From assembly GCF_945285465.1 (NCBI RefSeq), contig NZ_CALYQK010000009.1, forward strand, positions 1 to 52,456: DNA of 52,456 bases, read 5' to 3'. The DNA is from an uncultured Bartonella sp. (GTDB lineage Bacteria > Pseudomonadota > Alphaproteobacteria > Rhizobiales > Rhizobiaceae). The stretch's first letter is position 1; every line of letters starts with the position of its first letter. The notes below the pieces were generated by a model that was not told the origin of the DNA, searched no databases, and worked only from the letters and a program-made list of their open reading frames with translations. Shown piece by piece: positions 16,982-24,641 of the stretch. The translations under genes were made by a program, and so were the position numbers.

Positions 16982-18184
16982 CAGTTTTGATGGCCTGGCA
17001 GTTTTGAACGTATTTTGACGGGTGAGACGTCTTATTGTGAGGGTAGGCAGTTTTAGTTTTTTTAAAAAAAAGCCAACCACGCCACTGAAATTCAACAATC
17101 GCGAATAAAAACGGAACATCAACCACCGGTAGCACTGCCAAAATGGCTTTAATTCAGCAAAATTACAGGCTTTCAGGGTAGAGGCGTGACAGGCTGGCGG
17201 TGCGTTCAAGGTCTTATTGGATTGGCGGCGTTTTTCCTCAATTCGGTTTTTCGGCCTCAAGGGCGGTTTGCGTTTTGAATGAAGGCTATCAATAAGGGCT
17301 TTTTTCATGGCATTGCGCCAGAGCTGGCCCTATGAAAATGACAATGGATGGCAAATTTTTATCAACCTTGGCAAGTGTCGCAAAGAATCGGATGCCAACC
17401 GTAGAATTTTCGGTTGGTCATAGCCCCGATTATAGCGTTTTGATAAGAAAACCGCACCGATGCGGCGACAAGTAAAATCAAAACCGGCCATTTGGACATT
17501 TGCATGATTATACTGTAGATTTGCAGGGTTGCACCGAGCCTTAGCGCATTGCATTCGTAAAATACCGATGATTTCGTTTTTCAATCTTGCAAAATGTCGG
17601 GGACTTTTATCAATAAACATCAGCCAATAACGCTTAAAAGTTTTCTTTCGCCAGCTAGTAGAAGCAAAATCCTGCGTGTGTCTATCACTCTCTAATGAGC
17701 GCCCATCACTCGTTAGCTTAAGTCGTTTGGTTTTCAAAATATCAAAACACGCGCCGTTTTGGCAAAAATAACGGCTTTATTCGTCTATTCGATGGGATTT
17801 AAGTCATATGAGATTTTGGCAAAGCCGACGCTCATGTCTATCGGTGCTATTTGCCAATCACCCTTCAACGGTTTTGAACCGGAAAAATCGTGTCGAGACA
17901 TGTTTAGCTTTAGCATGGCAACACACGTATAAAGGAAAAATTTCACGAGAATCTCGAAAAGCAATGATTGCAGTTGAAAAATATCAATTGTAAAGGGATA
18001 AAATTTCTATCATAGGTGCAAAATTAGTATCTTTTGCCTCAATATAAGACAAAACGATCTTTTTTTTATCATAATTATGAAATTTCTAGCATAAATTTCT
18101 TATTTTATGGTGCTGTTCATGCGTATTTTCTTGCCAAAAGGTCATGCATCCTTCATATGAAAGTTGTTGTTAAAAAATGAAATA
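16982..18184. other. 1.2-kb gene-poor stretch
   Basis: This interval has several medium frames (16973-17308 and 17330-17737 on the minus strand, 17808-17993 on the plus strand). None has a recognisable domain, a convincing ribosome site or coding-like composition; the predicted proteins are rich in Lys, Arg and Cys in patterns typical of non-coding frames. From about 17990 the sequence becomes strongly AT-rich and leads into the RNA candidate at 18185. Decayed genes are possible but not demonstrable by eye. Confidence 0.5.
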
Positions 18185-18281
18185 CCTAGGCTACCAACCG
18201 GGGAGACCGAGACCCCCCGCAACGGATTTCCCTCGGTTGTGCCCCGACTGAAGTTTTACTTTGGTCGGGGTATTTTTTTTT
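18185..18281 (+). ncRNA. Candidate trans-acting small RNA ending in a strong terminator
   Basis: GC-rich island of about 60 bp in an AT-rich intergenic region, followed directly by a perfect intrinsic terminator. The 5' part has C-rich single-stranded tracts (ACCCCCCGC and TTTCCCTC) that could pair with ribosome-binding sites. Two alternative stems are visible: CGGGG with CCCCCG around 18198-18220, and CCGAG with CTCGG joining about 18207-18235. The next gene is convergent, so the transcript serves no downstream reading frame. These traits resemble alphaproteobacterial small RNAs with anti-Shine-Dalgarno loops, but I cannot place it in a named family, and the 5' end and promoter are not defined. 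Confidence 0.5.
18242..18281 (+). terminator. Strong rho-independent terminator
   Basis: CCCCGAC (18242-18248) pairs with GTCGGGG (18264-18270). Inside it AAGT pairs with ACTT around TTT, giving an 11-bp interrupted stem. It is followed by TATTTTTTTTT (18271-18281). There is no T-run in the leftward direction, so it terminates rightward transcription. Confidence 0.92.
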
Positions 18282-18372
18282 AAAATAGATTGGTCACGAT
18301 TTTATAACGGCAATCATTACGCCAACGGTCTTGAACACGTTTTTTTAATTCGCGTCTGTTATTGGAACTTGC

Positions 18373-19632
18373 TTACAAGCGATCCAGCAATTCCTTTGTT
18401 GGCCAGGAATCGGCAGGTAGCCCCAAGCGCAATTGTTCGCTACGCACGGCATCGCGTGTCAATATGCCATAAACGCCGTCTATTTTACCCATATCATAGC
18501 CACGTGCAGCAAGTTTTTCCTGCAGCTGTTTCATCTGTTCGGTATTGAGGCCGGGGTCGGGATGTCCGGGATCGAATGCTGGCGCACCGGCAAGACGGGC
18601 GGCGAAATAAGCGACTGTGGTTGCATAAACGATCGACTTGTTCCATTCGACAAATACATCAAAATTGTCATAGGCCAAAAAAGCCGGGCCTTTTCGCCCC
18701 ATCGGCAAGGTCAATGAAGCATCTCCGTCATCGGGACCCAACGGGCCATTCAAACCGGTAACGCCCCATTTCGTCCATTGTGAATGGGCTTTGCGATTTT
18801 GCCGGATAGCCTCTTGCCAGGGCAAATCATCACGTGTGAGGCGCACTTCTTCCAGCCATGGTTCGCCGCGTCGCCAGCCAAGATCACTCAGCATATGGGC
18901 GGCAGTCATGACAGCATCGGCAACAGAACCTTTAAGATCAACTTTGCCATCACCGTCACCATCGACGCCACGTTCGAGATAATCCTTGGGCAAAAGTTGC
19001 ATTTGACCGATTTCACCCGCCCAGGCACCGGTTGTTTTTGCATTTACGACGCCTTTGTCAAAGAGCTTTAAAAGGGCAATAAGTTGAGGGCGAAAAAGTT
19101 CTGGCCTGCGGCAATCATGCGAAAGTGTGAAAAGTGCATTGAGCGTGTCAAAATTACCCTGTACTGCACCATAATCTGTCTCAAGCCCCCAAAAAGCTGC
19201 AATAACCGGGCCGGGAACGCCATATTTTTCTTCCGCTTTAGAAAAAATATCGGCATATTTTTGCAAATTTTCCTTGCCTTTTTTTAACCGCGCTTCGGGA
19301 ATGACTCGTTTGGAAAATTCGGCAAATGTCAGATTGAAAATGGCCTGGCCATTGTCACGTTCGAGAACTTTGTTATCAATAGTTGCCTGCGCAAGCTCGT
19401 CGATAGCGTGTTGGCTAACGCCGGCTTGTCGGGCTTCATCGGCAATATTTTTTCGGAATGTTTCAATCGGGCTCCCGCACGCCTCTTTTGCTGTTATGGT
19501 TGCAATGTCATTGACTTCATTGGTACTTTGGGTATTGGTGCTATTGGCTTGTTGGGCGTGCAATGCCGGCATAAAAGCCGTTGCCGCCAAAAACGTTGAT
19601 GCCGCCAGAAACGCCAGTCTTATCTTGAACAT
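18373..19632 (-). CDS. Lytic murein transglycosylase (MltB family) with C-terminal peptidoglycan-binding domain
   Basis: A 419-residue periplasmic enzyme that cleaves the glycan strand between MurNAc and GlcNAc with formation of 1,6-anhydroMurNAc. A signal peptide occupies residues 1-26 (cut after LHA). The SLT_2/MltB catalytic domain spans about 50-345 with the catalytic Glu151 in FWGLETDYG. The downstream segments GEIGQMQLLPKDY and DGDGKVDL are typical. A PG_binding_1 domain occupies about 358-419 (LQEKLAARGYDMGKIDGVYG). No lipobox is visible, so this is a soluble MltB-type enzyme. It stands upstream of no obvious partner; the GH25 lysozyme gene lies about 110 bp before it on the same strand. 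Confidence 0.94.
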   Translation of the reverse strand: MFKIRLAFLAASTFLAATAFMPALHAQQANSTNTQSTNEVNDIATITAKEACGSPIETFRKNIADEARQAGVSQHAIDELAQATIDNKVLERDNGQAIFNLTFAEFSKRVIPEARLKKGKENLQKYADIFSKAEEKYGVPGPVIAAFWGLETDYGAVQGNFDTLNALFTLSHDCRRPELFRPQLIALLKLFDKGVVNAKTTGAWAGEIGQMQLLPKDYLERGVDGDGDGKVDLKGSVADAVMTAAHMLSDLGWRRGEPWLEEVRLTRDDLPWQEAIRQNRKAHSQWTKWGVTGLNGPLGPDDGDASLTLPMGRKGPAFLAYDNFDVFVEWNKSIVYATTVAYFAARLAGAPAFDPGHPDPGLNTEQMKQLQEKLAARGYDMGKIDGVYGILTRDAVRSEQLRLGLPADSWPTKELLDRL

Positions 19633-19741
19633 TTATTCTTGTATCCTGCACTGTATAAGACGAATAAAATGTCTTGTACCATTTTTTGCAAGAAATAAAG
19701 AGGGTGTTGCCATTTGGCGTTCGTCAAATAGCAATTTCATA

Positions 19742-20623
19742 TTAGTTTGCAGTTTGTTTGCCACTTGCACCGATAAATTTCTGCCAGTCATCGCGGCTGC
19801 CATAAAACACATTAATATCAGCATCGCCCTTGATTCCGGGGACACGTCCGGTGCCGGTATATTGCCAGAATGTCCATGGATGGGGGCCGTATTTTTCTTG
19901 CGGATGACCCGCAACAGAGCGCAGCCAGAAAGGGTAGCCTTTGATTTGCGCCAGATTGTTGCGATCGAAGAAATCGACGGTGGTATAGATAATGGGTTTT
20001 TTACCGTAATATTTTTCGACTATTGAAAGAAAAACTTTCATTTCGCTGCGCACCGTTTCGGCGGCCGGACGAATTCGACAGGTGGGTGACGAATCATTCC
20101 ATTCCATATCAAGAACAGGTGGAAGGGCATCCGGATCTTTGGGAACATTTTGAATATACCATTTGGCCTGCTGGGCGGCCGGGCGACAATAATAATAAAA
20201 ATGGTAGGCTCCGCGCACCATGCCTACTTCTTTGGTACCATTCCAATTATGGGCAAAATTGTCATCGACACGGTCACCGCCTTCTGTCGCTTTGATAAAA
20301 GCAAAGGAAATTCCGCTATGTTTGACAGATGCCCAATCGACCGATTGCTGGTATTTTGAAACGTCGGTACCATGGACAGGATAATGCCAGGGTGTGAGTT
20401 TTTGCCAGTCATGTGGCTTCCGGTCGTCAAAATGGGGCGCGTTTATAGGGCCTTTGGGCGGTGTGGCCGAAGGCGGAACAAGGTCGTCAAAATTATAAGA
20501 AACAGCGCTACAGCCGCCAAGCATGACGGTGCAAAAGGTTGCTGCCAATAATTGCCGGGCTTGTGTTGCAAGTTTTTGTTGTACCAATAATTTAGCCCCT
20601 CTATTACAGTTAAATTTTGCCAA
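19742..20623 (-). CDS. GH25 lysozyme-like muramidase, lipoprotein
   Basis: A 293-residue exported glycoside hydrolase family 25 protein that cleaves MurNAc-GlcNAc bonds. The N-terminus carries a lipoprotein signal ending in MLGGC with Cys38, so the enzyme should be membrane anchored. The GH25 domain spans about 82-285 with catalytic-site residues Asp87 (GTDVSKYQ), Asp172 and Glu174 (LDMEW), and the IYTTVDFF and WQYTGTG segments near the end. The start is uncertain: the long basic N-region could be trimmed to a TTG at residue 13. The start overlaps by a few bases the longest frame of the divergent membrane protein gene. It is close to the MltB gene on the same strand. Confidence 0.92.
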   Translation of the reverse strand: MAKFNCNRGAKLLVQQKLATQARQLLAATFCTVMLGGCSAVSYNFDDLVPPSATPPKGPINAPHFDDRKPHDWQKLTPWHYPVHGTDVSKYQQSVDWASVKHSGISFAFIKATEGGDRVDDNFAHNWNGTKEVGMVRGAYHFYYYCRPAAQQAKWYIQNVPKDPDALPPVLDMEWNDSSPTCRIRPAAETVRSEMKVFLSIVEKYYGKKPIIYTTVDFFDRNNLAQIKGYPFWLRSVAGHPQEKYGPHPWTFWQYTGTGRVPGIKGDADINVFYGSRDDWQKFIGASGKQTAN

Positions 20624-20679
20624 CCATTGCTAAAAATAGTAAAAGAATGTCATATAAAATAAAACACTTTGGAAAAAAT

Positions 20680-21030
20680 ATGAAGAAACTTCGTTGGCGC
20701 CGCATTATCGGACTTATTTTTATCGTTATCTTGATAATAGCGGGATTACGGTGGGGGTATTTGTGGCTAACGGGGGAAACTGATAGGGGTGACAGGTCGG
20801 CGACTTTGCCCGAAGGAAAAGCTCTGAGCTTGCCGGAAGTGCCACTTACACCCTCCAATATGAACGAACAACAAAAACAGGATGTCGTCAACCAACTGAT
20901 GAAAGATGCAAGAGAGTCAGCACTTGCCAGTGGCCAAACCGAAAGCCAGGCGGAAAATTTTGCCCAACAAGCGGGCCGGATTGCACGTGAAGCGATGGAT
21001 CGGCCCTCGACGGTTGACGGCGACAAATAA
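20680..21030 (+). CDS. Small single-pass membrane protein, unknown function
   Basis: About 116 residues from the ATG at 20680, preceded by GGA seven bases before; the frame is open to ATGs at 20647 and 20617. A basic N-terminus (MKKLRWRR) leads into one hydrophobic helix (about 9-30). The rest is a hydrophilic, Gln- and Glu-rich helical segment (NEQQKQDVVNQLMKDARES) likely in the periplasm. No family is recognised. It is divergent from the GH25 lysozyme gene and about 100 bp upstream of the TerB-DnaJ gene on the same strand, so it may be the first gene of that unit. Confidence 0.6.
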   Translation: MKKLRWRRIIGLIFIVILIIAGLRWGYLWLTGETDRGDRSATLPEGKALSLPEVPLTPSNMNEQQKQDVVNQLMKDARESALASGQTESQAENFAQQAGRIAREAMDRPSTVDGDK

Positions 21031-21129
21031 CCTACACAATAACGTTCAGAAAATTTGACCGCCCTTGTGTTTTCATAAAGACAATGTCAACGTTAAAAAA
21101 AAGCTGTCAAATTTGATTGGGAAAATTGA

Positions 21130-21843
21130 ATGCCTTCCTTATGGACGCGTATTGGAGAGTTGTTGACTAATCTGGCCAACGAGGTTTTTACGACGGTTGT
21201 CGAATGTGTTCGTACGGCCTTTGAAGGTGACCCCGAAACGCGGCGGCAGGTGGCATTTTCTGTGGCAATGATTGCTTTGTCTGCGAAAATGGCAAAAGCC
21301 GACGGCATTGTGAGCGATGCGGAAGTTAAGGCATTTTACGAAATTTTTGCCGTTCCCGAGCAGGAATGCCGCAATGTCGAACGTCTTTATAATTTAGCCA
21401 AACAGGATATTGCCGGTTTTGACAGTTATGCCAGACGTTTATATAACCTTTGCAAGGAGACTGATTGCAATGGACAATTATTGGAAGATGTTCTGGAAGG
21501 GTTGTTCTATGTGGCGAAATCCGACGGAATGATTCATCATGACGAGTTTGAATTTTTGCGAAAAGTCTCCGAGATTTTCGGGTTTTCCGGCGAACGGTTT
21601 GCCGCAATCAGCGCGCGTCATGCCGCAACTGGCGAAAGTGACCCCTGGCTGGTGTTGGGGTTGAAAAAAAATGCTAGTTTTAAAGAAGCACGCAAACGCT
21701 ATCATGATCTTGTCCGCGAACATCACCCCGACCGCGTTATTGCACGCGGGCTTCCTGAAGAATTTATGGCAATAGCCAATGAGCGGCTTGCCGCAATAAA
21801 CAAAGCCTGGGCTATTGTTCGTTTGGAGTTTGTCAGCCTATGA
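21130..21843 (+). CDS. TerB-DnaJ domain protein (DjlA-like)
   Basis: A 237-residue co-chaperone-like protein. Residues about 38-150 form a TerB domain with two copies of an acidic helix-loop motif (AKADGIVSDAEV at 55-66 and AKSDGMIHHDEF at 129-140), possible divalent metal sites. Residues about 172-235 form a J domain with the HPD motif at 199-201, needed to stimulate DnaK. E. coli DjlA has an N-terminal membrane helix; here the N-terminus is only mildly hydrophobic, so membrane anchoring is uncertain. The stop codon overlaps the start of the amidase gene by 4 bp. The djlA-amidase pair upstream of the dcw cluster is a familiar arrangement in Hyphomicrobiales. Confidence 0.9.
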   Translation: MPSLWTRIGELLTNLANEVFTTVVECVRTAFEGDPETRRQVAFSVAMIALSAKMAKADGIVSDAEVKAFYEIFAVPEQECRNVERLYNLAKQDIAGFDSYARRLYNLCKETDCNGQLLEDVLEGLFYVAKSDGMIHHDEFEFLRKVSEIFGFSGERFAAISARHAATGESDPWLVLGLKKNASFKEARKRYHDLVREHHPDRVIARGLPEEFMAIANERLAAINKAWAIVRLEFVSL

Positions 21844-22607
21844 CAGAAAAAATGTTTAATCCCGATTATCAGGGGGCTGTTGTGCGGCCTTCACCCAATT
21901 TTGAAGACCGTAAAAATGCAGCAAAACCGCAATTTCTTATACTCCATTATACAGGCATGGAAAATGCGGAAAGTGCCGAAACACTGCTCTGTTCGCCGCC
22001 AGCGAAAGTTTCTGCCCACTATGTCGTGGAAGAAGATGGCAGAATTGTTCAACTTGTCGGTGAAGCTTTTCGGGCTTGGCACGCAGGCGAAAGTTTTTGG
22101 CATGGTGTGACAGATATCAACTCCCATTCAATTGGTATTGAAATTGTTAATGGCGGACCGTTGCTGAATTTTCCCGACTATCCGCAAAAACAGATTGCAG
22201 CTGTCATCGCTCTTTGCCGGTCAATTATTGCGCGTCATGGCATTTTGGCGCGAAATGTCCTTGGCCACAGCGATATTGCGCCGTACCGCAAAATAGACCC
22301 GGGTGAAAAATTTCCGTGGGCCAGTCTTTATAAAAATGGTGTCGGACATTTTGTGCAGCCGGCCGAGATATCGGGCGGACGGTTTATGAGTATGGGCGAA
22401 AGTGGGCGGCCGGTTGAAGCCTTTCAGTCAATGTTGGCACTTTATGGTTACGGTGTTGATATAACGGGTGTTTTTGACGAACGTACCCGCTTGGTGACCG
22501 AAGCGTTCCAACGTCATTTTCGACCAAAAAAGATAGATGGCGTTGCTGATGTTTCGACAATTGATACGCTGCATCGACTGCTTGGAACATTGAAAAAACT
22601 GACTTGA
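21840..22607 (+). CDS. N-acetylmuramoyl-L-alanine amidase (AmiD-type, amidase_2) with peptidoglycan-binding domain
   Basis: A 255-residue zinc amidase that cuts the MurNAc-L-Ala bond, acting on anhydro-muropeptides or sacculus. The amidase_2 domain spans about 28-165 with zinc ligands His36 (LHYTG), His143 (GHSDIAP) and Asp153 (IDPG). A PG_binding_1 domain follows (about 180-250, VEAFQSMLALYGYGVDITG). No signal peptide is visible at the N-terminus, so it may act in the cytosol in muropeptide recycling (AmpD-like), or be exported by another route. Its ATG overlaps the stop of the TerB-DnaJ gene by 4 bp. RNase P RNA follows about 100 bp later. Confidence 0.93.
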   Translation: MTEKMFNPDYQGAVVRPSPNFEDRKNAAKPQFLILHYTGMENAESAETLLCSPPAKVSAHYVVEEDGRIVQLVGEAFRAWHAGESFWHGVTDINSHSIGIEIVNGGPLLNFPDYPQKQIAAVIALCRSIIARHGILARNVLGHSDIAPYRKIDPGEKFPWASLYKNGVGHFVQPAEISGGRFMSMGESGRPVEAFQSMLALYGYGVDITGVFDERTRLVTEAFQRHFRPKKIDGVADVSTIDTLHRLLGTLKKLT

Positions 22608-22707
22608 AAATTATTCTGCCCGCTTGCTTTGACGATGGGCGAGATGCACTGTCTGTGGCCAAATCCATTATTGGTTTGCAGCGTGGCGATTTTGTTTTAT
22701 AAGCAGC

Positions 22708-23062
22708 CTGTCAGTTGGTCGGGCAGCCGCGCTTTTTCAATACCGAAAGGTGAAAGGTGAGGAAAGTCCGGGCTCCATGGAAAAACGGTGCCGGATAACG
22801 TCCGGCGAGGGTAACCTCAGGGAAAGTGCCACAGAAATATACCGCCTGTTCAATCAGGTAAGGGTGAAAAGGCGGGGTAAGAGCCCACCGCGCATCCAGT
22901 AATGGATGTGGCAAGGTAAACCCCACCGGGAGCAAGACCGAATAGGTCATTCGGGTAGGTTGCACGAGGCGGGTGGTAACATCCGTCCCAGATGAATGGT
23001 TGCCACGCGCAATTCCTGCTGAATTGCGCCATACAGAACCCGGCTTATAGACCAACTGACAA
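22708..23062 (+). ncRNA. rnpB: RNase P RNA (bacterial class A)
   Basis: The catalytic RNA that removes 5' leaders from tRNA precursors. The closing helix P1 is visible as CAGTTGGTC (22712-22720) pairing with GACCAACTG (23050-23058). The universally conserved stretch GAGGAAAGTCCGGGCTCC begins at about 22758, and the conserved 3' segment around ACAGAACCCGGCTTATAGACC ends at about 23053. AGGGTGAAAAGG and the CGAGGCGGGTGG-like part fit the usual fold order. Ends are approximate by a few bases. Confidence 0.96.
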
Positions 23063-23122
23063 TTTGCTGGGCGTGGTGGCGTCTGCCAACTTGGCAGTTA
23101 CAAAATTTTTACCGGAGGTAGA

Positions 23123-23166
23123 TTGACGTTATGAGGTTTTTGGAGTTAATGCAAATCATTCGCATT
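23123..23166 (+). promoter_or_regulatory. mntH promoter with overlapping Fur-family (Mur-like) operator
   Basis: A -35-like TTGACG (23123-23128) and a -10-like TTAATG (23146-23151) are spaced 17 bp. Over the -10 lies the imperfect 19-bp palindrome AATGCAAATCATTCGCATT (23148-23166), in which 8 of 9 base pairs match around a central base. Manganese-transporter genes of Hyphomicrobiales are commonly repressed by Mur, a Fur-type Mn sensor; the assignment to Mur is inference. Confidence 0.65.
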
Positions 23167-23181
23167 TAGAAAGATTTATGC

Positions 23182-24495
23182 ATGCCTTCTCAAAACAGCC
23201 ATAGCTCGCAAAAAACTTCACTGACACAACGGACTTCGCAGGAAATTTCGGCAATGCTTGCCGGTAAGCGAAGTGGCGGGCGAACATTTCTTCTGATGGT
23301 GGGGCCAGCCGTTATTGCTTCCATTGCCTATATGGACCCGGGTAATTTTGCCACCAATATTCAGGCAGGTTCCGGCTACGGTTATACACTTTTATGGGTT
23401 GTGCTTCTTGCCAATCTGATTGCCATGTTGTTTCAGGCTCTGTCGGCCAAAATCGGTATTGTTACCGGCAGAAATCTGGCAGAACTTTGCCGGGACCATT
23501 TGTCGAAGCCGGTCGTTATTGCGATGTGGATTATCAGCGAAATTGCTGCTATGGCAACAGATCTCGCCGAATTTCTCGGTGGTGCCATCGGGCTGGCCTT
23601 GCTTTTTAACCTGCCGCTCATTATCGGTATGGTCATCACCGCTATTGTCACTTACGCATTGTTGATGATTGACAGTCGCGGCTTTCGGCCCACCGAAATA
23701 CTTATTGGTGTTTTAGTGTCGATTATCGGCATATGTTATCTCATTGAAATGATTATTGCCCCGGTCGATTGGGAAGCAGCAGGGTTGCATCTGTTCAAAC
23801 CGGAAATGCCCGATACGCATGCGCTGTTAATTTCGGTCGGTATTATTGGTGCCACCGTGATGCCGCATGCGCTTTATCTCCATTCGGGTTTAACTCAGGC
23901 ACGGGCAAAAGTACAAAATGATAAAGACCGCCGCCAATTGGTTCGCTATTCCAACCGCGAAGTCATTGTTGCCCTTGCTATTGCCGGAATGGTCAATATG
24001 GCAATGGTCATTATGGCTGCCAGCACTTTCCATGGGCAACATAGCGATATTGCCGAAATCGACCAGGCTTATCATACACTTACACCACTTCTGGGTGCCG
24101 GCGCGGCTGCTGTATTTCTGGTTTCTCTGATTGTTTCGGGCATTTCAAGTTCGGTGGTCGGCACCATGGCCGGGCAAATGGTTATGCAGGGGTTTGTCGG
24201 GTTTTATATTCCCGTCTGGGTTCGCCGTCTCGTTACCATGATTCCGGCTTTTATTGTTGTCGCTATCGGGGTCAATTCGACCGAGGCGCTGGTTGTCAGT
24301 CAGGTGATTTTATCAATATCGCTTCCTGTACCGATGATTGCGTTATTGTATTTTAGTGGTCGTAAAACGATTATGGGCCAGTTTGCCAACGGTCTCATTA
24401 CGCAAATTGTGGCGATATTGGCAGCAACTATTGTGCTTGTCCTGAATTTTGTTCTGCTCTTTATGACATTCGGATTAATACCGGAATTTTCCTGA
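23182..24495 (+). CDS. mntH: Manganese/divalent metal transporter, NRAMP family
   Basis: A 437-residue inner-membrane proton-coupled importer of Mn(II) (and other divalent metals). Eleven hydrophobic helices are evident. The two metal-site motifs are present: DPGNFATN in helix 1 (52-59) and MPHALYLHSG in helix 6 (227-236). The N-terminal 30 residues are hydrophilic, Ser/Gln rich and dispensable-looking. The gene occupies the place between rnpB and rsmH where many relatives keep mraZ. A metal-type palindrome overlaps its promoter and a double hairpin follows its end. Confidence 0.96.
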   Translation: MPSQNSHSSQKTSLTQRTSQEISAMLAGKRSGGRTFLLMVGPAVIASIAYMDPGNFATNIQAGSGYGYTLLWVVLLANLIAMLFQALSAKIGIVTGRNLAELCRDHLSKPVVIAMWIISEIAAMATDLAEFLGGAIGLALLFNLPLIIGMVITAIVTYALLMIDSRGFRPTEILIGVLVSIIGICYLIEMIIAPVDWEAAGLHLFKPEMPDTHALLISVGIIGATVMPHALYLHSGLTQARAKVQNDKDRRQLVRYSNREVIVALAIAGMVNMAMVIMAASTFHGQHSDIAEIDQAYHTLTPLLGAGAAAVFLVSLIVSGISSSVVGTMAGQMVMQGFVGFYIPVWVRRLVTMIPAFIVVAIGVNSTEALVVSQVILSISLPVPMIALLYFSGRKTIMGQFANGLITQIVAILAATIVLVLNFVLLFMTFGLIPEFS

Positions 24496-24550
24496 AGACG
24501 GCAAAAAATCCTAACTCTTCGTTAAGCATAGTCATGCGATAAAGCAGTTT

Positions 24551-24618
24551 GACGCATTTTTTGTAGTTATTTCAAGGTGCGTCAGTCGCTTCTGTCGTAA
24601 CAAAAGCGACAGTTTTTT
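24551..24618 (+). terminator. Tandem hairpins with T-run just upstream of rsmH
   Basis: First stem GACGCA (24551-24556) with TGCGTC (24578-24583). The second region has two mutually exclusive stems that end before TTTTTT (24613-24618): GTCGCTT (24585-24591) with AAGCGAC (24604-24610), or CTGTCG (24592-24597) with CGACAG (24607-24612). It must terminate at least part of mntH transcription. As it ends 24 bp before the rsmH start, it could also act as an attenuator for the dcw operon. Confidence 0.7.
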
Positions 24619-24641
24619 AAACGTGCTTTGTAAAGATAACG

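Noticed and set aside
17330..17737. Minus-strand frame of 135 codons
   Set aside because: The predicted protein is a basic, low-complexity mixture without domains or a plausible start. I could not recognise a fragment of a known gene, so I left it as part of a gene-poor stretch.
16982..18372. Possible mobile-element or phage remnant
   Set aside because: I found no transposase or integrase fragments, terminal inverted repeats, target duplications or tRNA end to support it.
22711..23055. Minus-strand frame of 114 codons
   Set aside because: It lies entirely within RNase P RNA, whose conserved core and P1 helix are explicit on the plus strand.
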